A stretch of 64,000 nt of DNA from positions 144,822-208,821 of the forward strand of contig JAHRAQ010000025.1 in NCBI GenBank assembly GCA_020027205.1, written 5' to 3'. The DNA comes from Nitrospirales bacterium. Its GTDB lineage: Bacteria; Nitrospirota; Nitrospiria; Nitrospirales; UBA8639. The notes under the pieces are model-generated. The model was given only the letters and a program-made list of their open reading frames with translations, had not been told where the DNA came from and made no database searches. The position numbers and the translations under genes are program-made. This document shows positions 46,196-54,635 of the stretch, piece after piece (within the stretch, counting starts at the first letter, position 1; each line of letters begins with the position of its first letter).

Positions 46196-47434
46196 TTACG
46201 AGTCCCCATGGTCATTCTGAACGGGGGCCGGCGCAAACGCATAGCACGATTTGTTCAACACGGGGAACACCGTAAAGATGGGAGTGCTGTGTGGAATGAG
46301 GCCGGTGTCCGTACCCGGATTCAACGTCAGATGCAAATTGACAAAATTAAAACTCAACCCCTCCTGCCAGGGTTGTGCCTGGGCCGCCGCATACGCCGGG
46401 AGTTTCTCCGAGGCGTAGGAGCGGGTCATCAGCCCGGCGCCGCCCTGAAGCCCGTATTCGGCCAGGTCCGGAGCGCCCTGTATCAGAACGGACACCGTGG
46501 CGGCGTCAAACCAGATTTTGAAATTGCAACTCACCTGAATGAACGGCCCCAGACTGCCGGTATGTTCCAGCACGGCGAGCGGGTAAGCCATGTCCGGGGG
46601 CGCGTCGCCGGGGGGCGCGAACCGGTCGAGAAACGCGGGGTCTTTCACGCCGGAGACGGACACAAACAGGAGATGCGGATCATCCAGCGCAATGTCATGA
46701 ACCTGTCCGTCGTGGTACCCGCAGAGTTTGCCCATTTCATACCGAAGCGGATAGGAGAACCCCATTTTGGCGTAAAAAATTCTGACTCCGGCGTCAAGCG
46801 GCTCATCGGGGCGCCGGCTGATTTTCAGATCAAACGGCAGCATCATATGAAACCCGCTGGTACGAACGGCCATGAACGGGGCGCAGGCGCCGGGAAACTC
46901 TTTGTGCAGGGCCGTACCGTCGGGGTCAAATTTCCCCGGCGCGCCGCCGAAGTTCTGGGCGATGCGGGCTTCCCTGGGCAACTTGTATTTGTTCTGGTAA
47001 TACGCGGCGGCGTGCCGTTGCGCCAGGTCCAGAAAATATTCGGGGAGATCGGTCTCGACGAAAAATGTACGGCGGTCGGCGGTCGCGCGGCGGTCGGATT
47101 TCATCGCGTCGGCATAAATGCCCAACTCGGCGTCGGTTTTCTGAATGTCCCGGTCCAGGTCCCTCGCCAATTCCGGGTCGGGGAACCGCGTGTGCGGCAG
47201 CAGTTGGCGGGCCTTCCGCAGCAAATCCAGTTTGAGCGAGTATCGCTTCGGCTCCGCGGCAATCGACCCGGCGACGGCAACGGTCAGCGTGAACTGCTCC
47301 TCCGCGGACAGCCCCAGTTGAGCCAGATCATTCTCGCGGAGAAACGTCATGGCCAACGGGCCGAAGGCCTCTTCGCGGCGCAGATGCAGGGTCAGGAGAT
47401 AATTCAGGTGTGAACGGGCTTCGTCATGGGTCAT
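46196..47434 (-). CDS. Hypothetical protein coupled to queG
   Basis: Not recognised. A 412-residue soluble protein without signal peptide or transmembrane segment. The N-terminal third is helical (ARSHLNYLLTLHLRREEAFGPLAMTFLRENDLAQLGLSAEEQ...DLDRDIQKTDAELGIYADAMKSDRR). The rest looks like a large beta-rich domain with conserved-looking aromatic and proline motifs (YYQNKYKLPREARIAQNFGG, MAVRTSGFHMMLPFDLKIS, FYAKMGFSYPLRYEMGKLCGYHDG). The ATG overlaps the queG stop as ATGA with AGGTGG upstream, so expression is tightly coupled. A GTG nine bases earlier is the alternative start. Function cannot be assigned. Confidence 0.75.
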   Translation of the reverse strand: MTHDEARSHLNYLLTLHLRREEAFGPLAMTFLRENDLAQLGLSAEEQFTLTVAVAGSIAAEPKRYSLKLDLLRKARQLLPHTRFPDPELARDLDRDIQKTDAELGIYADAMKSDRRATADRRTFFVETDLPEYFLDLAQRHAAAYYQNKYKLPREARIAQNFGGAPGKFDPDGTALHKEFPGACAPFMAVRTSGFHMMLPFDLKISRRPDEPLDAGVRIFYAKMGFSYPLRYEMGKLCGYHDGQVHDIALDDPHLLFVSVSGVKDPAFLDRFAPPGDAPPDMAYPLAVLEHTGSLGPFIQVSCNFKIWFDAATVSVLIQGAPDLAEYGLQGGAGLMTRSYASEKLPAYAAAQAQPWQEGLSFNFVNLHLTLNPGTDTGLIPHSTPIFTVFPVLNKSCYAFAPAPVQNDHGDS

Positions 47435-48525
47435 GCGCGCCACCTGTCCGTTCCCCCGCGCCCGGCTCCGGGCGCGCGCGCCGGTGGCCGGGAAGGTGTT
47501 TCATTCGCCAGGGCAATGGCGACGTTGCGTTGAAAGCCGGAAAATTTCGCGCGGCGCACGGGAGAGCCTTCGAAGCAACGGGCAAATTCCCGTTCGCTCA
47601 AACTCGCCAGGCGCGACAGGTCGGGATTCCGCGCCGGGCCACGGGGATAAAACGCTGCTTCGTCGGTGACCGGAGCCTCGGCGTTATAGGGGCAGGCATC
47701 CAGACAATCATCGCAGCCGAAGACGCGGTTGCCCGTTTGCGCCTGAAGATCCCGCGCAATCCCCTGTCTGTCGCCGCGATACTCGATGGTGAGATAGGCG
47801 ATGCACTGCCTGGCGTCAACGACGTAGGGTTCAACAATGGCCCCGGTCGGGCAGGCCCGGATACAGAGGGTGCAGGTCCCGCACAGATCGGCGCCCGGTT
47901 CGTCGGCCTCCAACTCCGCCGTCGTTAAAATTTCCCCAAGAAGAAGCCACGAGCCGAACGCGGGGGAGACGAGATTGGAATGTTTGCCGATCCACCCCAG
48001 CCCGGCCCGCTGCGCCCAGAACTTTTCCATCACCGGGCCGGTGTCCGCGTAACGGCGCGTGTGACAGTCCGGCACACAGTTCCTGATTTCCCGTTCCAGG
48101 CGTTTGAGTTTGTTCCCGAACACGCGATGGTAATCCCGGCCCCGGGCATACCGGGCGATGCGTCCGCGGCCCCGCCGCTCATCCGGCGCCACGTCGGTCC
48201 AGTAATTCATGCCGACGGCAATCACGGAACGGCAGTTCGTCAACACCTCGGCGGGATCGGCGCGGCGGCGGGGGTGGCGGGCCATCCATTCCATGGTACC
48301 GTGATACCCCTGTGCCAGCCACCGCCCCAGGCGGGCCAGGCGGTCGTCAAGGGAACGATCCCCCGGAGAGACGTCACCGGCGGATGCCCCCGGCGACACA
48401 CGGGCGATGCCCACCGCGTGAAACCCAAGACGCAGGGCGGCGTGTTTAATCCGGTCGGTGGCGGACACGGCGTACACGGGGAGGGCGGGGACGTGACGAC
48501 ACGCGGGCGGGGACAACGGGGACAT
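47431..48525 (-). CDS. queG: Epoxyqueuosine reductase
   Basis: Cobalamin- and 4Fe-4S-dependent enzyme of the last step of queuosine tRNA modification. The 364-residue protein has the N-terminal IKHAALRLGFHAVGIARV, YHGTMEWMARHPRRRADP, SVIAVGMNYWT, YARGRDYHRVFGNKLKRLE, and two ferredoxin-like cluster motifs (CGTCTLCIRACPTGAI and GCDDCLDACPYN). The start at 48525 gives normal length; the frame extends 37 codons upstream with Arg-rich, non-family sequence, and a GTG nearer the motif is possible. It is followed by the unknown gene with a 4-bp overlap and preceded by the NTF2-like gene 37 bp upstream. Confidence 0.94.
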   Translation of the reverse strand: MSPLSPPACRHVPALPVYAVSATDRIKHAALRLGFHAVGIARVSPGASAGDVSPGDRSLDDRLARLGRWLAQGYHGTMEWMARHPRRRADPAEVLTNCRSVIAVGMNYWTDVAPDERRGRGRIARYARGRDYHRVFGNKLKRLEREIRNCVPDCHTRRYADTGPVMEKFWAQRAGLGWIGKHSNLVSPAFGSWLLLGEILTTAELEADEPGADLCGTCTLCIRACPTGAIVEPYVVDARQCIAYLTIEYRGDRQGIARDLQAQTGNRVFGCDDCLDACPYNAEAPVTDEAAFYPRGPARNPDLSRLASLSEREFARCFEGSPVRRAKFSGFQRNVAIALANETPSRPPARAPGAGRGGTDRWRA

Positions 48526-48562
48526 ATCGCCGCGCCGGTTGCGGACGCCACATCGCCGGTGC

Positions 48563-48955
48563 CTACTGCGGCGGCGGCGGGCCGACGGGGCAATCGATGT
48601 AATACACCCACGAGCCGTCGTCCAGACGCCTGGCAACTTCCGTGGATTTGCCCTCCACCACCTTGCCGTCGGGCGTTTCCAGCCGGTGGTCGGCTTGCGT
48701 GATGGCCGTGTCGCCGTTGATGATTTCGCCGGTGACGGTCACGGTGAACGTCGGGCGCGCCGCCACCAGCGGCTTGAACATTTCGCGGATCGCGTCGCGT
48801 CCTTTTTGGGGCGGCTGGCCCGGCGGAAAGCACAGCACGCAGTCCGGGTGGAACAGCGACACGATGCCTTCCAGATCGCCCGCTTTCAGACATTCCGAGA
48901 ATCGCGCCGGAATGTCGCGCGGACGCATGGCTTTGGTGTTTGAGTCGGCGGTCAT
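48563..48955 (-). CDS. NTF2-like (SnoaL/YybH-type) protein
   Basis: A 130-residue protein of the nuclear-transport-factor-2/ketosteroid-isomerase fold. FSECLKAGDLEGIVSLFHPDCVLCFPPGQPPQKGRDAIREMFKPLV is the helical cone and first strands; TVTVTGEIINGDTAITQADHRLETPDGKVVEGKSTEVARRLDDGSWVYYIDCP is the curved sheet. These pocket proteins have varied or unknown activities. The ATG at 48955 has GAGG about nine bases upstream; the frame opens at 49027. The gene heads a minus-strand group with queG and the 412-residue protein. Confidence 0.85.
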   Translation of the reverse strand: MTADSNTKAMRPRDIPARFSECLKAGDLEGIVSLFHPDCVLCFPPGQPPQKGRDAIREMFKPLVAARPTFTVTVTGEIINGDTAITQADHRLETPDGKVVEGKSTEVARRLDDGSWVYYIDCPVGPPPPQ

Positions 48956-49043
48956 TGGCGGTGCCTCGCAGTTGGATGTGGATTCCCTCGCTTCCGGGAT
49001 TGTAGGCAAACGTGACGAAAAATACAACGCGCCGCCGGCCCCT

Positions 49044-49222
49044 CTCCGTCATTCCCGACGTCTTTTGTCGGGAATCCATCCTGATTTCCGTCATTCCGCG
49101 TCGACGGCGTCCAACGGCAGGAGAGCCGTGGGTGCGCGGAATCCATCCGTAAGATGTTAATGGCAGGACGAGGAAACTGAAGGATGGATTCCCGATTACT
49201 AATGTCGGGAATGACGGAGAGG
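49044..49222. repeat. Complete composite palindromic repeat (about 180 bp)
   Basis: The best-preserved copy of the dispersed family. Left unit GTCATTCCCGACGTC...GTCGGGAATCC, then a central block with ATTCCGCGTCGACG, AACGGCAGG and GCGCGGAATCCATCC, then a right unit GGATTCCCGATTACTAATG-TCGGGAATGACGG. The whole is a long imperfect palindrome of three hairpins in the 363-bp gap between groEL and the NTF2-like gene. No open frame of its own. Confidence 0.85.
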
Positions 49223-49250
49223 GGGTGGCGCGTCATGAACCTGCAAACAG

Positions 49251-49283
49251 GAAGGCCCGGAGGACAACGCCCTCCGGGCCTTC
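49251..49283 (-). terminator. groEL terminator hairpin
   Basis: GAAGGCCCGGAGG (49251-49263) and CCTCCGGGCCTTC (49271-49283) form a perfect 13-bp stem with a 7-base loop, 36 bp past the groEL stop. The following bases on the minus strand (CTGTTTGC) are only weakly T-rich. Confidence 0.75.
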
Positions 49284-49318
49284 ACTGTCAAACGAACGCG
49301 CGGTCGGGGGCGCGGAGA

Positions 49319-50965
49319 TTACATCATGCCGCCCATTCCGCCCATGCCGCCCATGTGGTCATGGCCGCCGCCCATGCCGCCTTCCTTTTTCTCCTCGGGC
49401 AAATCGGTCACGGTCACCTCGGTGGTCAGCATCAGTCCCGCGACGCTTGACGCATTCTGCAACGCGCACCGCGTGACCTTGGTCGGATCGATCACCCCCG
49501 CCTCCACCATGTCGACGTAGTCGTCAGCAGCGGCGTTGTATCCGTGGCTGGCCTTGCCCTTGCGCACCTTGTCCACCACGATGGAGCCTTCAACGCCGGC
49601 GTTTTCCGCGATCAGCCGGATCGGCTCCTCGCAGGCCCGCCGGACAATGTTGACGCCGAATTGCTGGTCGCCTTCCAGAGTCAGTTTTTCCAGGGACGGC
49701 ACGGTGCGCAGCAACGCCACGCCGCCGCCGGGGACAATCCCTTCTTCCACCGCGGCTTTCGTCGCGTGCAGCGCGTCTTCCACGCGGGCTTTCTTTTCCT
49801 TCATTTCGGTTTCGGTCGCCGCGCCGACGTTGATGACGGCCACGCCGCCCACGATTTTCGCCAGCCGCTCCTGTAGTTTTTCCCGGTCGTACTCCGACGT
49901 GGTTTCCTCGATTTGCGCCTTGATCTGCTTCACCCGGCCCTCGATCTGCTTGGGGTCTCCGGCGCCTTCCACGACCGTGGTGTTGTCTTTGTCAATCGTC
50001 ACCCGCTTGGCGCGGCCCAGGTCCGTCAGTTTCACGTTTTCCAGTTTCACGCCGACTTCTTCGGAAATGACCTGCCCGCCGGTGAGAATGGCGATGTCTT
50101 CCAGCATGGCCTTCCGCCGGTCGCCGAACCCCGGAGCCTTGACGGCCGCGATGTTCAGGGTGCCGCGCAACTTGTTGACCACCAGGGTCGCCAGCGCTTC
50201 GCCTTCCACGTCTTCGGCGATAATGACCAGCGGCTTGCCCATTTTGGCCACCTGCTCCAGAATGGGCAGCAGGTCTTTCATCGCGCTGATTTTCTTTTCA
50301 TGGATGAGGAGAAAGGCGTCTTCGAGGCCGGCTTCCATCCGTTCCGCATTGGTGACGAAATACGGGGAGATGTACCCCCGGTCAAACTGCATCCCTTCCA
50401 CCACGTCCAGCGAGGTGCTCATGGACTTGGCTTCCTCGACGGTGATCACGCCGTCCTTCCCGACCTTGTCCATGGCTTCGGCGATCAGGTCGCCGATGGT
50501 GGGATCGTTGTTGGCGGAAATCGCGCCGATTTGCCCGATTTCCTTTTTGGATTGACAGGGTTTGCTCAACTCCTTCAGCGTCTGCGTGGCCGTCTCCACG
50601 GCCTTGTCAATCCCGCGTTTCAACTCCATGGGATTCGCGCCGGCGCTCAAGTGCTTCACGCCTTCGCGGTAAATGGCCTGGGCCAGCACGGTGGCCGTCG
50701 TGGTCCCGTCGCCGGCCACGTCGCTGGTTTTGCTGGCCACTTCCCGCACCAGTTGCGCGCCCATGTTCTGATAGGGGTCCTTCAGTTCGATTTCCTTCGC
50801 CACGGTGACGCCGTCCTTGGTGATCGTGGGGGCGCCGAATTTCTTGTCCAGAATCGCGTTCCGGCCCTTGGGGCCCAGCGTGGCCTTCACGGCGTTCGCC
50901 AGTTGGTTCACTCCCTGGAGAATCGCGGCCCTGGCCTGGTCACTATACAACAGTTGCTTTGCCAT
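49319..50965 (-). CDS. groEL: Chaperonin GroEL
   Basis: The 548-residue 60-kDa chaperonin subunit that forms the double-ring folding chamber. [37 protein letters not shown] is the canonical start. The ATPase site includes [55 protein letters not shown] is the conserved C-terminal equatorial segment, ending in the flexible GGMGGMM-type tail. It follows groES after 77 bp on the minus strand and ends before a strong hairpin. Confidence 0.99.
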   Translation of the reverse strand: MAKQLLYSDQARAAILQGVNQLANAVKATLGPKGRNAILDKKFGAPTITKDGVTVAKEIELKDPYQNMGAQLVREVASKTSDVAGDGTTTATVLAQAIYREGVKHLSAGANPMELKRGIDKAVETATQTLKELSKPCQSKKEIGQIGAISANNDPTIGDLIAEAMDKVGKDGVITVEEAKSMSTSLDVVEGMQFDRGYISPYFVTNAERMEAGLEDAFLLIHEKKISAMKDLLPILEQVAKMGKPLVIIAEDVEGEALATLVVNKLRGTLNIAAVKAPGFGDRRKAMLEDIAILTGGQVISEEVGVKLENVKLTDLGRAKRVTIDKDNTTVVEGAGDPKQIEGRVKQIKAQIEETTSEYDREKLQERLAKIVGGVAVINVGAATETEMKEKKARVEDALHATKAAVEEGIVPGGGVALLRTVPSLEKLTLEGDQQFGVNIVRRACEEPIRLIAENAGVEGSIVVDKVRKGKASHGYNAAADDYVDMVEAGVIDPTKVTRCALQNASSVAGLMLTTEVTVTDLPEEKKEGGMGGGHDHMGGMGGMGGMM

Positions 50966-51042
50966 AACGTGCCTCCCTCAAATGTGAAGTGTCGCTTGCG
51001 TGTCTCTCAACGTCCCGCCGGCGTTCCCCGTGGGGCCGCGCG

Positions 51043-51357
51043 TCAGGAATCAACAAATACGCCCAGAATGTCCTCTTCTTTCAGAATCAGGCAGTCGTCG
51101 TTGCCGATTTTGATTTTGGTGCCGGAATATTTGTCAAACAGCACCTGGTCGCCGACTTTCAGGGTGTCGACGTCTTTCCCGACGCCTTCCACCTTGCCGC
51201 GCTGCGGTTTTTCCCGCGCGGAATCGGGGACGTAAATGCCCCCCGCCGTCCGCTCGAGTTCTTCCGTGTACGTCACGAAAATCCGGTCGCCAAGGGGCAG
51301 AAATCCTCTGGCGGATTCCCCCTTGCCCGTTCCTTTGTCCTTGGTTTGTGCGCTCAT
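51043..51357 (-). CDS. groES: Co-chaperonin GroES
   Basis: Heptameric cap of GroEL, 104 residues. The body FLPLGDRIFVTYTEELERTAGGIYVPDSAREKPQRGKVEGVG includes the mobile loop (ERTAGGIYVP); VGDQVLFDKYSGTKIKIGNDDCLILKEEDILGVF is the barrel end. There is a 17-residue hydrophilic N-terminal extension (SAQTKDKGTGKGESARG) before the usual beginning. The ATG at 51357 has AAAGGAGG ten bases upstream; the in-frame ATG at 51399 lacks one. Promoter candidate 118 bp upstream, in the gap after rpoH. Confidence 0.97.
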   Translation of the reverse strand: MSAQTKDKGTGKGESARGFLPLGDRIFVTYTEELERTAGGIYVPDSAREKPQRGKVEGVGKDVDTLKVGDQVLFDKYSGTKIKIGNDDCLILKEEDILGVFVDS

Positions 51358-51474
51358 GTGACCAATGCCTCCTTTGCTGCCTGCGTGAAGGTTCGACAAT
51401 GCGTGTTACAGGGTTGACCATGCGGATCGCGCGAACGCCCCGGATGTGAGGCTGTCCATGACTCGCTTGCCCGG

Positions 51475-51507
51475 AAGGTAAGGCGTTTTTCCGCCAAGTC
51501 AAGGCGG
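51475..51507 (-). promoter_or_regulatory. Candidate groESL promoter
   Basis: Minus-strand TTGACT (51497-51502), a 16-bp spacer and TACCTT (51475-51480). The -35 is inside CCGCCTTGACTTG (51495-51507), identical to the htpX copy, and inside the stem-loop CCGCC-TTGACTT-GGCGG. It lies between rpoH and groES. Confidence 0.5.
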
Positions 51508-51573
51508 AAGGGCGAAAAAATGTGAAAACCGGGGGCGGAGACGGTGTGCCGACCGATGCCGCCCGGCCAGGGC

Positions 51574-52554
51574 CTACCCCCGAAGTTCTTCGAAATCCCG
51601 CAACTCGGCTTTCATAAACTCCCGTAATTTCTTGATAATTTTCGCTTCAATCTGCCGGGATCGTTCTTTGGTAATCGAATACTTGCGGCCAATCTCCTCC
51701 AGGGTCAGCGGCGTTTCCGACAGCAGGCGGTTCCGAAGAATATCTTCATCCCGCTCCGGCAGGGTTTGCGAAAACTCCCCCAGTTTTTTCCGAAACAGGG
51801 TCCGCAACTCGGCCTTGGCCAGCACCTCGTCAATGCCGGACGCCTGGGAGGGGAGCATGTCCAGAAACGTCTCGCCGTTCCCGTCCCGGCTGATGGGCTG
51901 ATCCAGCGAGAGTTCCCAGCCGTTCAATCGCTGGTCCATTTCCAGCACGTCCCGTTCCCGCACCTGAAGCCGGTCGGCGATCATTTTGGCGTCGGGCACG
52001 AACCCCAGCCGCTCCAGTCTGGCCTTTTCTTTTTTCAGATTGTAGAACAGTTTGCGTTGTTCCTGCGTCGTGCCGATTTTCACCAGGCGATGGGAATTGA
52101 GCAGATACCGCAGAATATACGCCCGTACCCACCAGGCCGCGTAGGCGTAAAAACGCACGTTGCGGGACACGTCGAATTTTTTAATGGCCTGCATGAACCC
52201 GACGTTGCCCTCCTGAATCAGGTCCATCCGGTCGGCGCCGGTATGGGCATATTCCGAGGCAATGGCCACCGCCACCCGGAGATTGGCCAGAATCAACTTG
52301 ACCGCCGCGTCCTGATTCCCTTTAACCCGGTATTCGTGAAACAGCCGCAGTTCTTCCTCTTTGGACAAAAACGGATAGCGCCGCACCTCGGCAAGATACC
52401 GGTCCAGCGCGGTGCTCGGCACAAGGGCCGTCCGGTCGGCGGAGCCGGAGACGTACGCCCCAGGCTCAACGGCATCGTCCACGTCAGGCCCATCCTCGTT
52501 TTCGAGGCGCTCGTCGTCCTGCTGGTGCAAAGAAGTCAGGTGTTCCATCGGCAT
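51574..52554 (-). CDS. rpoH: RNA polymerase sigma-32-type factor RpoH
   Basis: A 326-residue group 3 sigma-70-family factor of heat-shock type. Region 1.2/2.1 begins LDRYLAEVRRYPFLSKEEELRLF; region 2.3-2.4 is MDLIQEGNVGFMQAIKKFDVSRNVRFYAYAAWWVRAYILRYLL; the RpoH box-like QEQRKLFYNLKKEKARL follows; regions 4.1-4.2 include LTLEEIGRKYSITKERSRQIEAKIIKKL. An acidic N-terminal extension (about 1-45) precedes the conserved part. It lies directly upstream of groES-groEL on the same strand, its expected targets, which is an unusual neighbourhood. Confidence 0.93.
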   Translation of the reverse strand: MPMEHLTSLHQQDDERLENEDGPDVDDAVEPGAYVSGSADRTALVPSTALDRYLAEVRRYPFLSKEEELRLFHEYRVKGNQDAAVKLILANLRVAVAIASEYAHTGADRMDLIQEGNVGFMQAIKKFDVSRNVRFYAYAAWWVRAYILRYLLNSHRLVKIGTTQEQRKLFYNLKKEKARLERLGFVPDAKMIADRLQVRERDVLEMDQRLNGWELSLDQPISRDGNGETFLDMLPSQASGIDEVLAKAELRTLFRKKLGEFSQTLPERDEDILRNRLLSETPLTLEEIGRKYSITKERSRQIEAKIIKKLREFMKAELRDFEELRG

Positions 52555-52630
52555 CGTCTCGTCCCGGCAACGCCGCCGGCGGCGGCCGAAATGAAATTAT
52601 AAACCCTGGACAGGGGAATCACAAAAACAT

Positions 52631-52722
52631 TTCCGTCATTCCATGCCACTGATGTCCAATGGCAGGATGTGAAACAGAAGGATGGATTCCCGATTACTAA
52701 TGTCGGGAATGACGGAAGAGGA
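52631..52722. repeat. Palindromic repeat, right part of composite
   Basis: TTCCGTCATTCCATGCC... followed by GATGGATTCCCGATTAC and TAATGTCGGGAATGACGG, in the 407-bp gap between rpoH and the NarK-type gene. It corresponds to the central and right blocks of the composite element. Confidence 0.75.
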
Positions 52723-52788
52723 AGGGAAAAAGGAAGGAGAAGAGCAGGAGGGAAAGGCAAGAGGAAGAGCAAGACGGCATTTGCCTCC

Positions 52789-52842
52789 CCTCCGTCATTC
52801 CCGACGTCTTTTGTCGGGAATCCATCCTGATTTCCGTCATTA
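52789..52842. repeat. Palindromic repeat, left unit
   Basis: CCGTCATTCCCGACGTC and TTTTGTCGGGAATCCATCC, then TTTCCGTCATTACC: the left unit plus the beginning of the central block. With the preceding copy this fills much of the intergenic region; the purine-rich stretch between them (52720-52785) shows nothing recognisable. Confidence 0.75.
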
Positions 52843-52961
52843 CCGCGCCACCCGCGGGCCATTGCGGCGGCGTGGGGTGATATTCTACAGTCCTGCGCGA
52901 TTGTCGGCGCGGAGTCGCCGGCGAGCCGCCACGGCATTGCGCTGTTTCATCTTCGTTCTCC

Positions 52962-54140
52962 ATGAAACTCCACGCCCTCACAAGCGGTCACCGGCCTTCG
53001 CTCTTCGGCGCATGGCTGCATTTCGAAGTCAGTTTTGTCGTCTGGCTTCTGATCGGCGCGCTGGGCGTGGTCATTGCGCAGGACTTTGCCTTGAGCGCCA
53101 CGCAGAAAGGATTCCTGGTCGCCGTCCCGCTTTTGAGCGGGGCGTTGCTGCGCCCGGTGGTCGGGCCGTGCGCGGACCGGTTCGGGGCCAAACGGGTCGG
53201 CCTCGGCATTCTGGGGGCCGCCGGGGCCGCCCTGTTGTGCGGATGGTTGTTCGGACACAGTTACGCCCGCATGGTCGGGGTCGGTCTGCTCCTGGGGTCG
53301 GCCGGCGCCAGTTTCGCCATTGCGCTGCCGATTGCGAGCCGGGCCTATCCGCCCCGGCACCAGGGGCTGGCCATGGGAATCGCCGCCACCGGCAACAGCG
53401 GCGGCATCCTGGCCGTCTGGCTGGCGCCGCGTCTCGCCGAGCAGGTCGGGTGGCATGGCGTGTTTGGACTGATGCTGGTTCCCGTCGTCCTGACGGCCGC
53501 GGTCTTTGCCATGGTCGTCCGGGATCGCGCGCCGGCGGCCGGCGGAGGCGGCCCGTCATTCCGCATACTCTGCCGCGAGCGTGACATGAGGCGGCTGTGC
53601 GGCTTTTATGCGGTCACGTTCGGCGGGTTTGTGGGATTCTCCAGTTTTCTGCCGATATGGTTTCACGATCAATACGGTCTTGACGTGATGACGGCCGGGG
53701 CCGTGACGGCGCTGTGCGCGGCCGCCGGCAGTCTGGCGAGACCGGCGGGCGGCTATGCGGCCGACCGGGGCGACGGGTCACGCCTGTTATGCGGCGGGCT
53801 GCTGGGCGCCGGGGGGCTGTGCCTGTTCCTGGCCTGCCTGCCGCCGGTGTTCTGGGCGGCGCCGGCCGCCGTGGCCGCCCTGTGCCTGCTGGGCTTTGGC
53901 AACGGGGTGGTGTTTCAGACCGCCTCGATGCGCTATCTGGACTCGATGGGGACGGCGTCGGGACTCATCGGCGCCGCCGGCGGTCTGGGCGGGTTTGTGC
54001 TGCCGTTCGGGTTCGGCCTGTTCAGGGACGTGACGGGAACGTTCGCGAGCGGATTTCTGTTGTTCGCGCTGCTGGCCGGCGTCGCGGCGTGGCGCGCGAA
54101 CAGCGCGCCGGGGGCCATGCCCGACGCCGGACACCATTGA
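52962..54140 (+). CDS. NarK/NNP-type nitrate-nitrite transporter (MFS)
   Basis: A 392-residue inner-membrane major-facilitator protein with about 12 transmembrane helices. The first helix, FGAWLHFEVSFVVWLLIGALG, matches the NNP family pattern, and GVGLLLGSAGASFAIALPIASRAYPPRHQGLAMGIAATGNSGG fits the nitrate-signature region; ADRFGAKRVG is the loop 2-3 motif. It likely moves nitrate or nitrite, fitting the nitrogen-related operon at 15-20 kb, but no nitrate reductase or nitrite gene is adjacent. The ATG begins directly downstream of a repeat-rich gap. Confidence 0.8.
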   Translation: MKLHALTSGHRPSLFGAWLHFEVSFVVWLLIGALGVVIAQDFALSATQKGFLVAVPLLSGALLRPVVGPCADRFGAKRVGLGILGAAGAALLCGWLFGHSYARMVGVGLLLGSAGASFAIALPIASRAYPPRHQGLAMGIAATGNSGGILAVWLAPRLAEQVGWHGVFGLMLVPVVLTAAVFAMVVRDRAPAAGGGGPSFRILCRERDMRRLCGFYAVTFGGFVGFSSFLPIWFHDQYGLDVMTAGAVTALCAAAGSLARPAGGYAADRGDGSRLLCGGLLGAGGLCLFLACLPPVFWAAPAAVAALCLLGFGNGVVFQTASMRYLDSMGTASGLIGAAGGLGGFVLPFGFGLFRDVTGTFASGFLLFALLAGVAAWRANSAPGAMPDAGHH

Positions 54141-54188
54141 CACGGTTCGCATTGCCCGCTTATTCTGCCGGCACGCGGGAGGCGCGGA

Positions 54189-54491
54189 ATGTCCGTCAAA
54201 GTCCAGGAATGTCGAACCTTCACGGTGGTCTACATCAAAAAACCCGTCAAGACCCCGAAGGGCCGGTACGTGGAGTGCCTGCTTGACAATCGCGACCGGA
54301 TGGCGTTCTGGGGCGGTCTGCACGACACGGAGCGTGACAACGGGAATCTCCGCAAGGTCCAGGCCAAAAAACCGGACACCTTCACCGTCACCGCCGACCG
54401 ATTCAGAATGTTGGAAGACAAGGACAGGGAGCGGTACCCGGTGCATGATTTCTGGGTGCCCCAGGACGCGCAACTCACCTTTGTCCCGTGA
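54189..54491 (+). CDS. Hypothetical protein, 100 residues
   Basis: Not recognised. A small, soluble, highly charged protein that looks all-beta (TFTVVYIKKPVKTPKGRYVECLLDNRDRMAFWGGLHDTERDNGNLRKVQ...FTVTADRFRMLEDKDRERYPVHDFWVP). No signal peptide, cysteine motif or transmembrane segment. GGAGGCGGA is just upstream of the ATG and codon use matches the neighbours, supporting real coding. It lies 48 bp after the transporter gene, possibly cotranscribed. Confidence 0.65.
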   Translation: MSVKVQECRTFTVVYIKKPVKTPKGRYVECLLDNRDRMAFWGGLHDTERDNGNLRKVQAKKPDTFTVTADRFRMLEDKDRERYPVHDFWVPQDAQLTFVP

Positions 54492-54510
54492 CGGGGCGGG
54501 GGAAGAATCG

Positions 54511-54588
54511 TGCAACAGCAGGATGGACCTTCGGAGCATTTGCCGTTGGCACATACTTCCCGATTGAAAACGTCGGGAATGACGGAAA
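54511..54588. repeat. Palindromic repeat unit with 29-bp nested insert
   Basis: GGATGGA then a 29-bp insert (54528-54556: CCTTCGGAGCATTTGCCG / TTGGCACATAC), then TTCCCGATTGAAAACGTCGGGAATGACGG. The insert carries TTTGCC-GTT-GGCA(C)A, a nested palindrome. The same insert occurs in two other copies. It lies in the ribBA upstream region. Confidence 0.75.
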
Positions 54589-54635
54589 AAGAGGGCGGCG
54601 CGGGGCGGTTGCGCGGAGCGGGGAGTCGATCACCG

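Noticed and set aside
49913..51235. A 440-codon plus-strand frame opposite groEL/groES
   Set aside because: It is the mirror of groEL codon bias and contains no domain; groEL and groES are certain.
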